From contig JADFYC010000112.1 in assembly GCA_015233295.1 (NCBI GenBank), positions 1 to 9,881 of the forward strand: a stretch of DNA of 9,881 nucleotides. The letters run 5' to 3'. Positions 1 to 8,400 of this stretch are shown piece after piece. Made by a program: the position numbers and the translations under genes. Below the pieces are notes generated by a model, which was not told the origin of the DNA, did not search any database, and saw only the letters and a program-made list of their open reading frames with translations. Origin of the DNA: Deltaproteobacteria bacterium. Its GTDB lineage: Bacteria > Desulfobacterota > JADFXK01. The number at the start of each line of letters is the position of its first letter. Position 1 is the stretch's first letter.

Positions 1-248
1 ATTTTAATTCCGGAGATCAAGTTACGGCTAAAGTCATCAGCGTCTCCAACAAAGAGAGAAAAATCGGTCTGTCCATTAAGCGATTGGAAGAAGACGACGA
101 GAAGTCCATTTATCAAGACTACCTGACTGGACAGAAAGCCGCCACCTCCAACGTCGGGCAACTGATAAAAGAGGGGCTGGAACTGGCCGAGCAAAAGAAA
201 CTCGAAAGCGAGACAGCCGACAAGCCGCTAGAGGTTAAGGCTGAATAA
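1..248 (+). CDS. rpsA: 30S ribosomal protein S1, C-terminal fragment (5' truncated by window edge)
   Basis: The reading frame is open from base 3 to the TAA at 246-248, giving about 81 residues. It begins inside the last beta strands of an S1 (OB-fold) RNA-binding domain: GDQVTAKVISVSNKERKIGL, then SIKRLEED, is the typical closing segment of an S1 repeat. After it comes a polar, charged tail rich in Lys and Glu, ending KAE, as is common at the C-terminus of bacterial S1. S1 binds mRNA on the small ribosomal subunit and helps initiation. The following gene is sppA; the rpsA-sppA order is one I associate with deltaproteobacteria. Only the last S1 repeat is visible, so another multi-S1 protein cannot be strictly excluded. 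No clear intrinsic terminator follows the stop. Confidence 0.82.
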   Translation, partial: FNSGDQVTAKVISVSNKERKIGLSIKRLEEDDEKSIYQDYLTGQKAATSNVGQLIKEGLELAEQKKLESETADKPLEVKAE

Positions 249-327
249 GTTACCCGACGAGTGTCCATATCGCTCCCTCTGGGCCAGTGTTTATATACAT
301 CTCCCATTCTCGATTTTGATTTAAAAC

Positions 328-396
328 TCACCGCAAAGACGTCCGGAGTGGCAGGGTGAACAAGTTTTTCCTGTCGGCCGGGCGCCCTTGCGGTGA
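328..396. repeat. Imperfect 19-bp inverted repeat, REP/MITE-like
   Basis: The left arm (328-346, beginning TCACCGCAAAG) and the right arm (378-396, ending CCTTGCGGTGA) match as reverse complements at 16 of 19 positions, around a 31-nt loop. The outer nine bases of each arm match exactly. The CACCGCAAAGACG-type core resembles intergenic palindromes I recall from environmental bacterial genomes, but that is memory and not a search result. No T tract follows the right arm, so it is not a classic intrinsic terminator, although RNA from either strand could fold. There is no ORF inside it; if mobile, it would be non-autonomous. Confidence 0.6.
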
Positions 397-565
397 TCAG
401 TTACGGGACCGGTGAGAGTGGAGGATAATGGCCAAAGTGTAAAAGCATATATTTTGAATGGGCATAATAGGCGCTTTTAGAAGTGACATGGTTGCCGGTT
501 GTCTTCAACGAATAACGAGAAACCAGTAACAAGGAAACAGATTACTATCATCAAGATCGGTAATA

Positions 566-571
566 GTGAGG
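566..571 (+). promoter_or_regulatory. Ribosome binding site supporting the TTG start of sppA
   Basis: GTGAGG lies 7 nt before the TTG at 579-581. It is complementary to the anti-Shine-Dalgarno sequence except at one position. The next in-frame start, ATG at 597, has only a poor GAAG-like sequence before it, so this site favours TTG. The GTG at 566 is not in the sppA frame. Confidence 0.5.
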
Positions 572-578
572 CCGCTAA

Positions 579-1478
579 TTGAAGAAGCACCCAATAATGT
601 TAGGCCTGGTCGTGGCATTTGCCGTGTCGGCTCTTGCCTTAGCGGGCATGGCCGCCACCGGGTTCTTATTTAAAGACAACGCCGGCATTTCCTTGAGCGA
701 TAAGATTGCCGTGATCACCATCAAAGGGGTCATGCTGGAGTCCCGGAAGACCATTGAAGATATTGAAAAATATAAAAAAGATAGATCAGTTAAAGCTATT
801 ATTATCAGGATCGATTCTCCCGGTGGAGCCGTCGGGCCAGCCCAGGAGATATATGCGGCGATCAAGAGCGCCAGGGCGAGTAAAAAGATCATTGCCTCGC
901 TAAGCAATGTGGCGGCTTCCGGCGGCTATTATGTGGCTGCACCGGCGGACAAAATCATCGCCAACCCGGCGACGTTGACCGGGAGTATCGGGGTGATCAT
1001 GGACTTCGCCAACGTAGAAGAATTACTAAAGAAAGTTGGACTTAACTTCATCACCCTTAAGGCGGGAAAATTCAAAGATATCGGCTCGGTATCCCGGCCC
1101 ATGACCGCCGAAGAAAGAGAACTCCTGCAGTCAGTCATAAACGATGTCCATGGCCAGTTCATTCGGGCGGTAGCCGAAGGGCGGAAGATTCCCCAAGACA
1201 AGATCAGGGAGATAGCTGATGGTCGGATATTTACCGGGGAGCAAGCTAAGAAAATGGGCCTGGTGGATCAGCTCGGGGGATTTTTGGATGCAGTGGAACT
1301 AGCCAAGAAGCTTTCCGGCGCCGCGGCCAATGCTAAAGTTGTCTATTCCGATCAGGATAAAAAGGCATTTATGGAGCTTTTTGCCGCCCAACTGGCCAAT
1401 ACCATCATGGACCGGTTGAATCTCCGGGGAGCTGCGCCGATGTTTATTTCTCAGTCCCTTTCCTTGGGCCGCGATTAA
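579..1478 (+). CDS. sppA: Signal peptide peptidase SppA, short (36 kDa type) form
   Basis: This is a 299-residue membrane-anchored serine protease of the S49 family, which degrades leftover signal peptides in the cytoplasmic membrane. The N-terminus is MKKHP followed by one hydrophobic segment (about residues 7-31), an uncleaved anchor placing the catalytic domain on the outer face of the membrane. The IDSPGG motif (78-83) is a family hallmark. The nucleophile is Ser114 in the ASGGYYVAAPAD segment, and the general base is Lys166 in GKFKDIG. Their 52-residue spacing is the same as I recall for the Ser/Lys pair of Bacillus subtilis SppA. GSIGV (135-139) is also conserved. The length fits the single-domain form and is half that of E. 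coli SppA. The TTG start is chosen because of the upstream GTGAGG and because it supplies the Lys-Lys before the anchor; ATG at 597 would lose those lysines. The gene is intact. Confidence 0.93.
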   Translation: MKKHPIMLGLVVAFAVSALALAGMAATGFLFKDNAGISLSDKIAVITIKGVMLESRKTIEDIEKYKKDRSVKAIIIRIDSPGGAVGPAQEIYAAIKSARASKKIIASLSNVAASGGYYVAAPADKIIANPATLTGSIGVIMDFANVEELLKKVGLNFITLKAGKFKDIGSVSRPMTAEERELLQSVINDVHGQFIRAVAEGRKIPQDKIREIADGRIFTGEQAKKMGLVDQLGGFLDAVELAKKLSGAAANAKVVYSDQDKKAFMELFAAQLANTIMDRLNLRGAAPMFISQSLSLGRD

Positions 1479-1572
1479 TGACTCCCCGGCCGGCGGGCCA
1501 CCCTGAGACGGTTCCGGAACTCCCTGACCGGCATCGTGATGTTGCATTCGTTAAACCATGATAAACGGCGCC

Positions 1573-1577
1573 GGAGG
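1573..1577 (+). promoter_or_regulatory. Strong Shine-Dalgarno with no standard start codon at the usual distance
   Basis: GGAGG is followed by AAAAG and then ATA at 1583-1585, which is in frame with the ATP-grasp ORF. No ATG, GTG or TTG lies 5-10 nt downstream. The frame is open back to a TAA at 1562-1564, so this could be the real ribosome binding site for the ATP-grasp gene, using a rare ATA start. It might also be a chance GGAGG. Confidence 0.35.
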
Positions 1578-1618
1578 AAAAGATACAAGTTAACCACGGG
1601 AACCCTCTGAAGTATGCC

Positions 1619-2374
1619 TTGGGCCGCCGCCTGGCGAATTGCCCTTATCTGGTGACTCTTGGAATTCGCCCTAATTTAACTGATTATGAGCCCTGGCAAA
1701 TAGAAGCTATCAAACAGGCGGAGGTCATCTATTTTCCCACCAAATTATATGCCCACTCGTTATCCTCTATGGGAAAGCGCATTTTTCCCGGGATCAACGA
1801 CTACGAGTACGCCGGGGACAAAATAAAGCAAGCAACCCTGTTTAATCTCCTTGATATTCCATTTCCCCGAACTAAGTGCTATTATGGCCGCCAGACGGAC
1901 TTAATCCTAAAGGACTTTGATTTCCCCTTTGTGGCTAAGCTGCCTCGGGCCTCGGACGGTGGCCGTGGTATTTTCCTGGTCCGGCAGCCATCGGACCTGG
2001 CCGCCTACCGTCGCATCACTAACGTGGCTCTTATCCAGGAATTTTTTGATATCGAGTCGGAATACCGGGTGGTGGTGATCGCTCACCGTATTGCCCTGGC
2101 CTACCGGCGGGTGACGGCGAAAGGCGATTTCCGGGGTAATCTGTTTCAAGGGGCCCAGGCGGTTTTTGGGAATATCCCTTCGGAAGTATTGTCTCTGGCC
2201 CTGGAAGTGAGCCGGAAATGCCGGTTTGACGATGTGGGGCTTGATATATGTTTGACTGGGGGAAGGTGCTACGTACTGGAAGCCAATATGCTGTACGGCC
2301 GGGCCGGGTTTAAGCTGGCCGGGTTGGATTACAAACAACTCCTTTGTGACCTGATTGGGCAAGGAGTAATCTGA
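1619..2374 (+). CDS. ATP-grasp domain protein, RimK-like carboxylate-amine ligase
   Basis: This is a 251-residue predicted ATP-dependent ligase. ATP-grasp enzymes join a carboxylate to an amine or thiol through an acyl-phosphate; the substrates here are unknown. Residues 1-60 form a pre-ATP-grasp region. PFVAKLPRASDGGRGIFLV (103-121) holds the ATP-binding lysine (Lys107) and the flexible Gly-rich loop. LIQEFFDIESEYRVVVI (138-154) is the adenine/hinge strand region. DVGLDICLT (205-213) and VLEANMLYGRAG (219-230) carry the metal-binding Asp209, Glu221 and Asn223. These elements are in family order, so the enzyme looks active. The start is doubtful: TTG at 1619 is the first standard in-frame start, but no Shine-Dalgarno sits at a suitable distance. 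The frame stays open to 1565, and a strong GGAGG at 1573-1577 precedes an in-frame ATA at 1583, which would add 12 residues. The gene lies 140 bp after sppA. RimK itself glutamylates ribosomal protein S6, but nothing here fixes that role. Confidence 0.72.
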   Translation: MGRRLANCPYLVTLGIRPNLTDYEPWQIEAIKQAEVIYFPTKLYAHSLSSMGKRIFPGINDYEYAGDKIKQATLFNLLDIPFPRTKCYYGRQTDLILKDFDFPFVAKLPRASDGGRGIFLVRQPSDLAAYRRITNVALIQEFFDIESEYRVVVIAHRIALAYRRVTAKGDFRGNLFQGAQAVFGNIPSEVLSLALEVSRKCRFDDVGLDICLTGGRCYVLEANMLYGRAGFKLAGLDYKQLLCDLIGQGVI

Positions 2375-2508
2375 TACTTCTGGTTGTGTGTCGCTAATTA
2401 CGAGTCTTGAACTCTGTTTCCAGGCTGGAGGCGACCACAAGATGGTCTACAGTTGCCACACAACCTTTGCCCCGAAACCCGTAACCCGCAACAGGATTAG
2501 AAGGCGAT

Positions 2509-4494
2509 ATGCCAGAGCCAGGACAACTTGTCGAATTCATAAATGAAAGGTCGATAATTGCGGCCGTGTGTCTGCAGGCCAAGGGGCCGCGGGTATTGCT
2601 ATTGACCGAAAATAATAAGGAAGTCAGTTTGTCTGCCAAACGGCTTCTAATAGACGGCCCTTTCCTGGGCAACGTGGATGATGGACGGGGGCGCTTGCTT
2701 CAAGCCATTCAAGCCACCGTTCAGAAACGAGAGGAAATTAAAAAAAGGGTCTCAACGGAGGACCTGTGGGATCTGTTGAACTCTGAAACCGGTCCTTTTT
2801 CTTACCGGTATCTGGCTGAGCTAACTTTTGGTGAAACGGTCACCATTCATCATCTTTCGGCAATTTGTCGAGCCGTGTTTGAAGACAAACTTCACTTTAA
2901 GATGGTGGAAGATCAGGTGGTCCCCAACTCACCCGATAAGGTTGAGGCGATCAAACTTAATCTGGAAAAGGAAGCGGCCAAAGAACGCCAAATTGAACAA
3001 CTGGCCGGCATCCTAAAAATGATGATCGATGCCCCGGATCAGTTGAAAGAAGGAGAACTGGCCCTTATCGTGCCTCTGCTCAAGGAAGTGGCCATTTTTA
3101 ACAGCGAAGCGGAGTGCTACCTTTTGGCTAAGGAAGTGATGCAACGGGCCAACAAATTTCATCCGGAGATGCCATTTAAGTTACTGGTAGACTTCGGAAT
3201 TTTTGATCAGGACGAAAATGTATTTCTTCATCGGTGTTGCGTCCCCTTAAGCTTCTCCGACGAACTACTTAGCCAGGCGTGTACCCTGGACATCCCACCT
3301 ATCCGCTCTTGCTCTGACGCAGTCGACTTAACCTCCCTTCCGTTGATCACCATTGATGCCAGCGGCACCCGCGACCATGATGACGCCATAAGCCTGGAAC
3401 GACTTCCGGAAGGGTACCGTCTGGGCGTCCATGTCATTGATGTGAGCAGATTTATCCCTAAAGGATCTCCTCTGGATCGGGAGGCCAGGGAACGGGGGAC
3501 ATCTATTTACCTGCCCGACAGACGCATCCCCATGCTTCCGGAAGTGATGAGCGAACAGGTCCTAAGCCTTGTCCCAGACTATGAAAAGCCCGCGGTAAGC
3601 GTCCTGGTCGACTTAGACGAAAGCTTTGAAATTAAGTCGTTTCAGATTGTGCCCAGCTTGATTACCATCCACCGTCAGCTTACCTATGTTGAAGCGGATG
3701 AAATGATCGGCTCGGATCGGGATATGACCTTGTTATACGATATCACGAGAAAATTCCGTCAGAAAAGACTGGAATCCGGAGCCGTAGATTTATCTGTTCC
3801 CGAATTGCTCCTTTGGGTGGATGATAACAAGAACATCACGGTCAAGTTGATCAGTCGCGAATCCCCTACCCGAATGCTGATATCGGAACTGATGATCATG
3901 GCCAATGGGTTAATGGCTCAGTTTGCCATGGATAACGGCCTGCCCATTCCCTTTCGGAGTCAGGGGGAGCCTCGGGAAAGAGTCGAACGGCCGGAGGGCG
4001 AGATTGATCTCTACCTGGATTATAAGCAACGTCGGGCCCTGAGCAGGTTTTTATTGGACATCTCGCCGGAACCACATGCCGGATTGGGGTTGCCGGCCTA
4101 TACCAACGTCACTTCCCCTATTAGACGGTATTTAGACCTGATCGCCCAACGGCAATTAATGGATTACATCCGAGAGGGCAAACGGGGCTACGCAGATGAG
4201 GAGTTGAAAGAAATAATTTCTGTGGTCAAGCCCGCGGTGCAACGGGCCAACCTGGTCAGGCAGAAGCGAACCAGATACTGGCTGTTGAAGCATCTGTCCG
4301 CCCGGGTAGGCGACTGGTTGCCGGCTCAAGTGTTAGATAAATCGCCCCATTCATACCGGATGATCCTGGAGGAATATCTTTTTGAATTGAATATGCCGAC
4401 TGCGAATTCCATCCCGTTATTCCCCGGCGACCATCTGCGGGTCAAACTGGAGAAGGTGAATTATCGGGACGACATAATTAAGGTCTCGGTTTAG
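2509..4494 (+). CDS. RNase II/RNase R-family 3'-5' exoribonuclease (RNB domain)
   Basis: This 661-residue protein should degrade RNA hydrolytically from the 3' end in the cytoplasm. The RNB core begins near residue 275. TIDASGTRDHDDAIS (281-295) carries the four acidic metal ligands Asp283, Asp289, Asp291 and Asp292. GVHVIDVSRFIPKGSPLD (306-323) and SIYLPDRRIPMLPEVMSE (332-349) are conserved blocks. YTNVTSPIRRYLDL (531-544) is the basic motif near the active site; it has Asn533 where most members have His. The last 75 residues, from about 585, read as a shortened S1-like domain. The first 270 residues are divergent, with no clear cold-shock domain; about 140-215 is helical and charged. The start ATG has AGAAGG just upstream. 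The protein is too diverged at the N-terminus to call rnb or rnr. The stop is 11 bp from the next gene, a glycosyltransferase, which suggests co-transcription. Confidence 0.9.
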   Translation: MPEPGQLVEFINERSIIAAVCLQAKGPRVLLLTENNKEVSLSAKRLLIDGPFLGNVDDGRGRLLQAIQATVQKREEIKKRVSTEDLWDLLNSETGPFSYRYLAELTFGETVTIHHLSAICRAVFEDKLHFKMVEDQVVPNSPDKVEAIKLNLEKEAAKERQIEQLAGILKMMIDAPDQLKEGELALIVPLLKEVAIFNSEAECYLLAKEVMQRANKFHPEMPFKLLVDFGIFDQDENVFLHRCCVPLSFSDELLSQACTLDIPPIRSCSDAVDLTSLPLITIDASGTRDHDDAISLERLPEGYRLGVHVIDVSRFIPKGSPLDREARERGTSIYLPDRRIPMLPEVMSEQVLSLVPDYEKPAVSVLVDLDESFEIKSFQIVPSLITIHRQLTYVEADEMIGSDRDMTLLYDITRKFRQKRLESGAVDLSVPELLLWVDDNKNITVKLISRESPTRMLISELMIMANGLMAQFAMDNGLPIPFRSQGEPRERVERPEGEIDLYLDYKQRRALSRFLLDISPEPHAGLGLPAYTNVTSPIRRYLDLIAQRQLMDYIREGKRGYADEELKEIISVVKPAVQRANLVRQKRTRYWLLKHLSARVGDWLPAQVLDKSPHSYRMILEEYLFELNMPTANSIPLFPGDHLRVKLEKVNYRDDIIKVSV

Positions 4495-4505
4495 GGAAGG
4501 CGGCC

Positions 4506-5465
4506 ATGCCATTACCGGGAACCCCGCGGGTATCTATTGTTGTTCTAAACTGGAACGGAATCAGGTTCTTAGACGAATGCTTAACCTCGGTGAAAGATCA
4601 GTCATTCAACGATTTTGAGCTGATCCTGGTGGATAACGGCTCCCATGACGGCAGTGTCGATTACGTTAACCGCAAGTACCCCTGGGTGAGAATTATCTCC
4701 AATGCTGTTAATCAGGGATTTGCGCGGGGAACAAATCAGGGGATATCTGAAGCCGCGGGAAGCTACCTGGTTACCTTGAACAACGACACCAGAGTCGAAC
4801 AGGACTGGCTTCTGGAGTTGGTTAAGACCATGGATGCGGATAATGCCATCGGAGCCTGCCAGTCGCTTGTCTTGTTTTATGATGATCCGGAATTGATCTA
4901 TAATGCCGGGATAGACATTTCTCGCACGGGTTATCCCCGGAACAGAGATTTCAGCAAAAAGCGGGCCTCGGCCGGCCGGGCGGGACCAGTTTCCGCCGCC
5001 TGCGCCTGTAGCGCCATTTACCGCAGAGAGGCGCTGAACCAGGTGGGGCTTTTCGACGAGTCCTTCTGGTCTTATCATGAAGATGTTGATCTGTCCTGGC
5101 GTCTCAGGCGAGCCGGTTGGAAGATCCTCTTCACGCCAACCTCAGTGGTGTACCATCATGGGAGCGGTTCCACTTCCTATTTGAGCCCTCTGGCGCTGCA
5201 TCATAGTGCAAAGAATTTGCTTCTGATGAACGTCAAGAACGGCTCTGTCCCGCAGGTCGTCTGGCAATTTTTGACTATAGCTTTTAGATACCGGAGATAT
5301 ATTCTTAAGCCACCGTGTGCTCGGGAAACAATGAAATTGCTCCCTCAGGCTCTGGCGGCGCGGCGGAGTATCAAGAATTGGGCCTCAACCACACATTTCC
5401 CTGGAACGGCGTCTGAGTTGTCCCATCTAGACGTTGCGGTAACCACTAAAGTGGAGTCGTCATGA
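4506..5465 (+). CDS. Family 2 glycosyltransferase (rhamnosyltransferase-like)
   Basis: This 319-residue, probably cytoplasmic, inverting transferase has a GT-A fold. VSIVVLNWNGIRFLDECLTS (9-28) is the nucleotide-binding start. LILVDNGSHDGS (39-50) is the second strand with its Asp, and NQGFARGTNQGI (69-80) is the usual loop. LNNDTRVEQDW (91-101) contains the Asn-Asn-Asp that stands for the DXD metal/nucleotide-sugar site. YHEDVDLSWRLRRAGW (190-205) carries the acidic motif with the likely catalytic base, followed by VVYHHGSGS. This pattern is shared with WbbL-type rhamnosyltransferases, but the sugar cannot be read from sequence. The C-terminal 80 residues are basic with a hydrophobic stretch near 249-260, possibly for membrane association. 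AAGG 5 nt before the ATG supports the start. The stop overlaps the next start by 4 bp (ATGA), implying translational coupling with the large glycosyltransferase. Confidence 0.92.
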   Translation: MPLPGTPRVSIVVLNWNGIRFLDECLTSVKDQSFNDFELILVDNGSHDGSVDYVNRKYPWVRIISNAVNQGFARGTNQGISEAAGSYLVTLNNDTRVEQDWLLELVKTMDADNAIGACQSLVLFYDDPELIYNAGIDISRTGYPRNRDFSKKRASAGRAGPVSAACACSAIYRREALNQVGLFDESFWSYHEDVDLSWRLRRAGWKILFTPTSVVYHHGSGSTSYLSPLALHHSAKNLLLMNVKNGSVPQVVWQFLTIAFRYRRYILKPPCARETMKLLPQALAARRSIKNWASTTHFPGTASELSHLDVAVTTKVESS

Positions 5466-8400
5466 GTAAAGTGCTTATCATATCCACCATGCCTCTACGG
5501 ACCAAAGACCGGGTTATCACCGGACCGGCCATCCGGTCTCTGGAAATGGCCCGGGCTTTATGCCAGTCAGGGCATGATGTAGTCTTGGCCGAGCCGGCCA
5601 ACAGACCAATTGAGGCTATGACCAATATTGATGGCTCCGGTGTCTTGGACCAGCCACCTTCCCTGCAGTTTGCCCATTGGTCTGATGACACGTTGGAGGA
5701 TATCTGCTCCGGAAAAGATGTTTGTATTCTAAGCCATTATATTGCCAAAAGATTTTTAAGCAAAGTCAAGAATATCCCGACAGTGGTAGACCTGTTTGAT
5801 CCTGAACTTTTCGCGACCCTGGCTTGTTTCAACTTATATGGTCGGCGCGAGGCGTTTTTTATGGATCTGGAACGAGTTAGGGAAAATATTTTCGCCGCCT
5901 TACTGTATGGCGACTTCTTCGTTACGGCTAATGAACGGCAAAAAGACTTCCTTTTGGGTATGTTATCGGCGTTGGGTCGGATTGGCCCTGGTGAATTAAC
6001 TGATCATATGTTTGGGGTTATCCCCACCGGCGTTCCCTCTACTCCGCCCAAAAGCACCGGAGCTTCTTTTATCAGGGGGAAGCTGATTCCGGAAGATTGG
6101 CGTATAGTTCTGTGGCCGGGAGGGATTTATCCCTGGTTTGATGGAGAAACCGCAGTTAGGGCCTTTTCCATAGTGGCCAAACAAATAGAGCGTGTGGCTT
6201 TGGTTTTTGTCGGCGCCCATAATCCAGTGTCCCCTACTTTTTCCCAAGATGGATTCAAGGTAACAAAAGAATTAGCTGAATCTTCGGGATTGTTAGGCCG
6301 GCGAGTCTTTTTCTACGATTGGCTGCCCTATGATGACCGGGCCACTATGTACGAAGAATCGGACATCGTGGTCTTGACTTATCGGGATACGCTGGAAACT
6401 AAGTTTTCCTTTCGAACCAGGATTGTGGATTGTCTCTGGGGGGGCAAGCCAGTAATCTGCACCGAAGGGGACGGGTTAAGTGAGTTGATTGACAAGAATG
6501 CGGCGGGGTTCAAGGTGAGACCGGGTGATCCTTCCGATGTGGCGGAAAAAATGATTCACCTATTGGAAAACCCGGTTTTGATGGAAGACATGTCACGTCA
6601 GGCATCCCTGTTGGCCGGAAGTCATTTCCGGTGGGAAAAGGTGATAGAGCCTCTTAACCGGTTTTGCCACCACCCGCAATCATCTCGGGCCAGGTCACTT
6701 TCAAAGACTGAGAGCTTATCAGGCCGCACCCTGTATGATTTCTTAAGGCATAGTTTTCTTACATATTATCAAGAGGTTTATGCCGAAAAAAAGATGACGG
6801 CATCTTCCGAGGAACTCTCCGCCGGACCTAATAATAGAGAAGTATTAAACGAATACCGTAAGTTAGACATATTTCATGAATTGGAGTCAGGTTTTTGGAA
6901 GAAGAATGTTCTTCCGGCCGTCGCCGACCAACCGGAACATGGGCAAGTGTATAACGATATGGAAGAGTTGGCCCATAAATTGCGTCGACGCCAGCAAATA
7001 TTGAATGACAACGAGGCGGAGTTAGACCTCATCAAGTTAGAGCTGGACAAGGCGAACGCCCGGACGGAGAAGATTCGGGGGACGTTGATGCAGATTTACT
7101 CCGCCCGAGGCTGGCGGGCCCTGCAAGTTTACTATCGGTCTAAAAATATAATCTTGGATCTGGTCAAACCGTTTGTCCGCGAAGCGAAGGGAATTAGAAA
7201 ACATGGCTTGAAAAGCAGTTTATACCAGGCATACTATCGGATTAGGCACCGTCATAGCCGGTCGGAGATGGACCCTAAGCGTAAGTACCAGCAATTAACT
7301 GAGCAAATCGCCTGTTCCGCTGAGACATATGATGAAGCCCGTAAAGATATGGCCTCGTTCGACTATTATCCTACATTTTCAATCGTCATTCCTGCCTACA
7401 ACACCAGAATAGTCCATCTCAGAAAAACCCTGGATTCAATATTGAACCAGATTTATCCTTACTGGGAACTTATTGTCTTTGACGATGCCTCGACTAAGCC
7501 GCATGTCTTCGACGTCGTCTCCAGCTATGCGGAAAAGGATAAACGCATAAAAGTGGGCCGGGTCGAAAATAATCTGGGCGTCGCCGAAGCGTCGAATCGG
7601 GCTATTGCTTTGGCCGCTAACGAGTTCGTCTGCTTAATGGACCACGATGACGAACTCCCGCCTCTGGCCTTATTTGAAGTAGCCTATTATCTGCAAAGTC
7701 ATCCCCACGCCGATATGATTTATACCGACGAGGTCAAGATAAACGAGGATGGTGAGGCTATCGAGACCTTCTTTAAGCCTGATTGGTCTCCAGACCTCAT
7801 TTTATCTACTATGTACACCGTTCATTTGGGGGTCTTTAGGAAAAGTATTCTTGACCAAATCGGGGGCTTTCGGCCAGAGTTTAAGATAAGCCAGGACTAC
7901 GATCTGGTGCTCCGATTCACTGAGAAAACAGACCGGATTCACCATATCCCGAAGGTATTGTACCACTGGCGTAAGCATAGCGGCTCTATCTCCGCCCAGG
8001 CCCAGGCCGTGGAAGAAACCAATAGCGCATCTATCAAGGCCCTGACCGATGCCCTGGCCCGAAGAAACATCCAAGGAAAAGTAACCGTGGGACAATTTTT
8101 CAATTTTTTCCGGGTGATCCGCCGGATTCCCGACCGGCCCCTGGTATCCATTATAATTCCCACCAAGAATAAGGTCAATTTGCTCGACAAATGTTTAACT
8201 ACTTTGACTCAGAAGACTGAATACGATAATTATGAAATCATCATTATGGATAACGGGAGTGACGCCCGGACCAAAGAGTACCTGGCCAGGCTACCCCATC
8301 GAGTTATTTCCTATGATTTGCCGTTCAACTATTCGAAAATAAATAATCTGGGCGCCGGCCAGGCCAACGGGGATTTTCTTCTATTTTTAAACAACGATAT

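Larger units (their letters stand above)
249..578. other. rpsA-sppA intergenic region (330 bp)
   Basis: No convincing gene lies here. The stretch contains the inverted repeat at 328-396 and, just before sppA, a Shine-Dalgarno-like sequence at 566-571. A CATAAT hexamer around 460-465 resembles a -10 box, but I see no good -35 partner at the right distance, so I do not call a promoter. No GC-rich hairpin followed by a T run is seen after the rpsA stop. The gap is long enough that sppA may have its own promoter. Confidence 0.5.

Noticed and set aside
428..442. GGAGG followed by ATG and a 4-codon ORF (MAKV) before sppA
   Set aside because: The spacing is only 3 nt and the ORF is far too short to support as a gene or leader peptide; no attenuator structure is seen after it.
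1479..1618. GC-rich CCGGCCGGCGGG segment after sppA as a terminator
   Set aside because: The self-complementary part is short and no T tract follows it.
1907..2440. A 177-codon open frame on the minus strand
   Set aside because: It lies antisense to the ATP-grasp gene, whose motifs are clear, and its translation shows no recognisable family.
2442..2546. A 34-codon, Arg-rich ORF overlapping the RNase start
   Set aside because: Its GGAGG is 11 nt away, it overlaps a well-supported start in another frame, and its basic composition is what an out-of-frame reading can give.
4602..5078. A 158-codon open frame on the minus strand
   Set aside because: It is antisense to the GT2 gene, which has all family motifs; the opposite-strand product has no recognisable domain.
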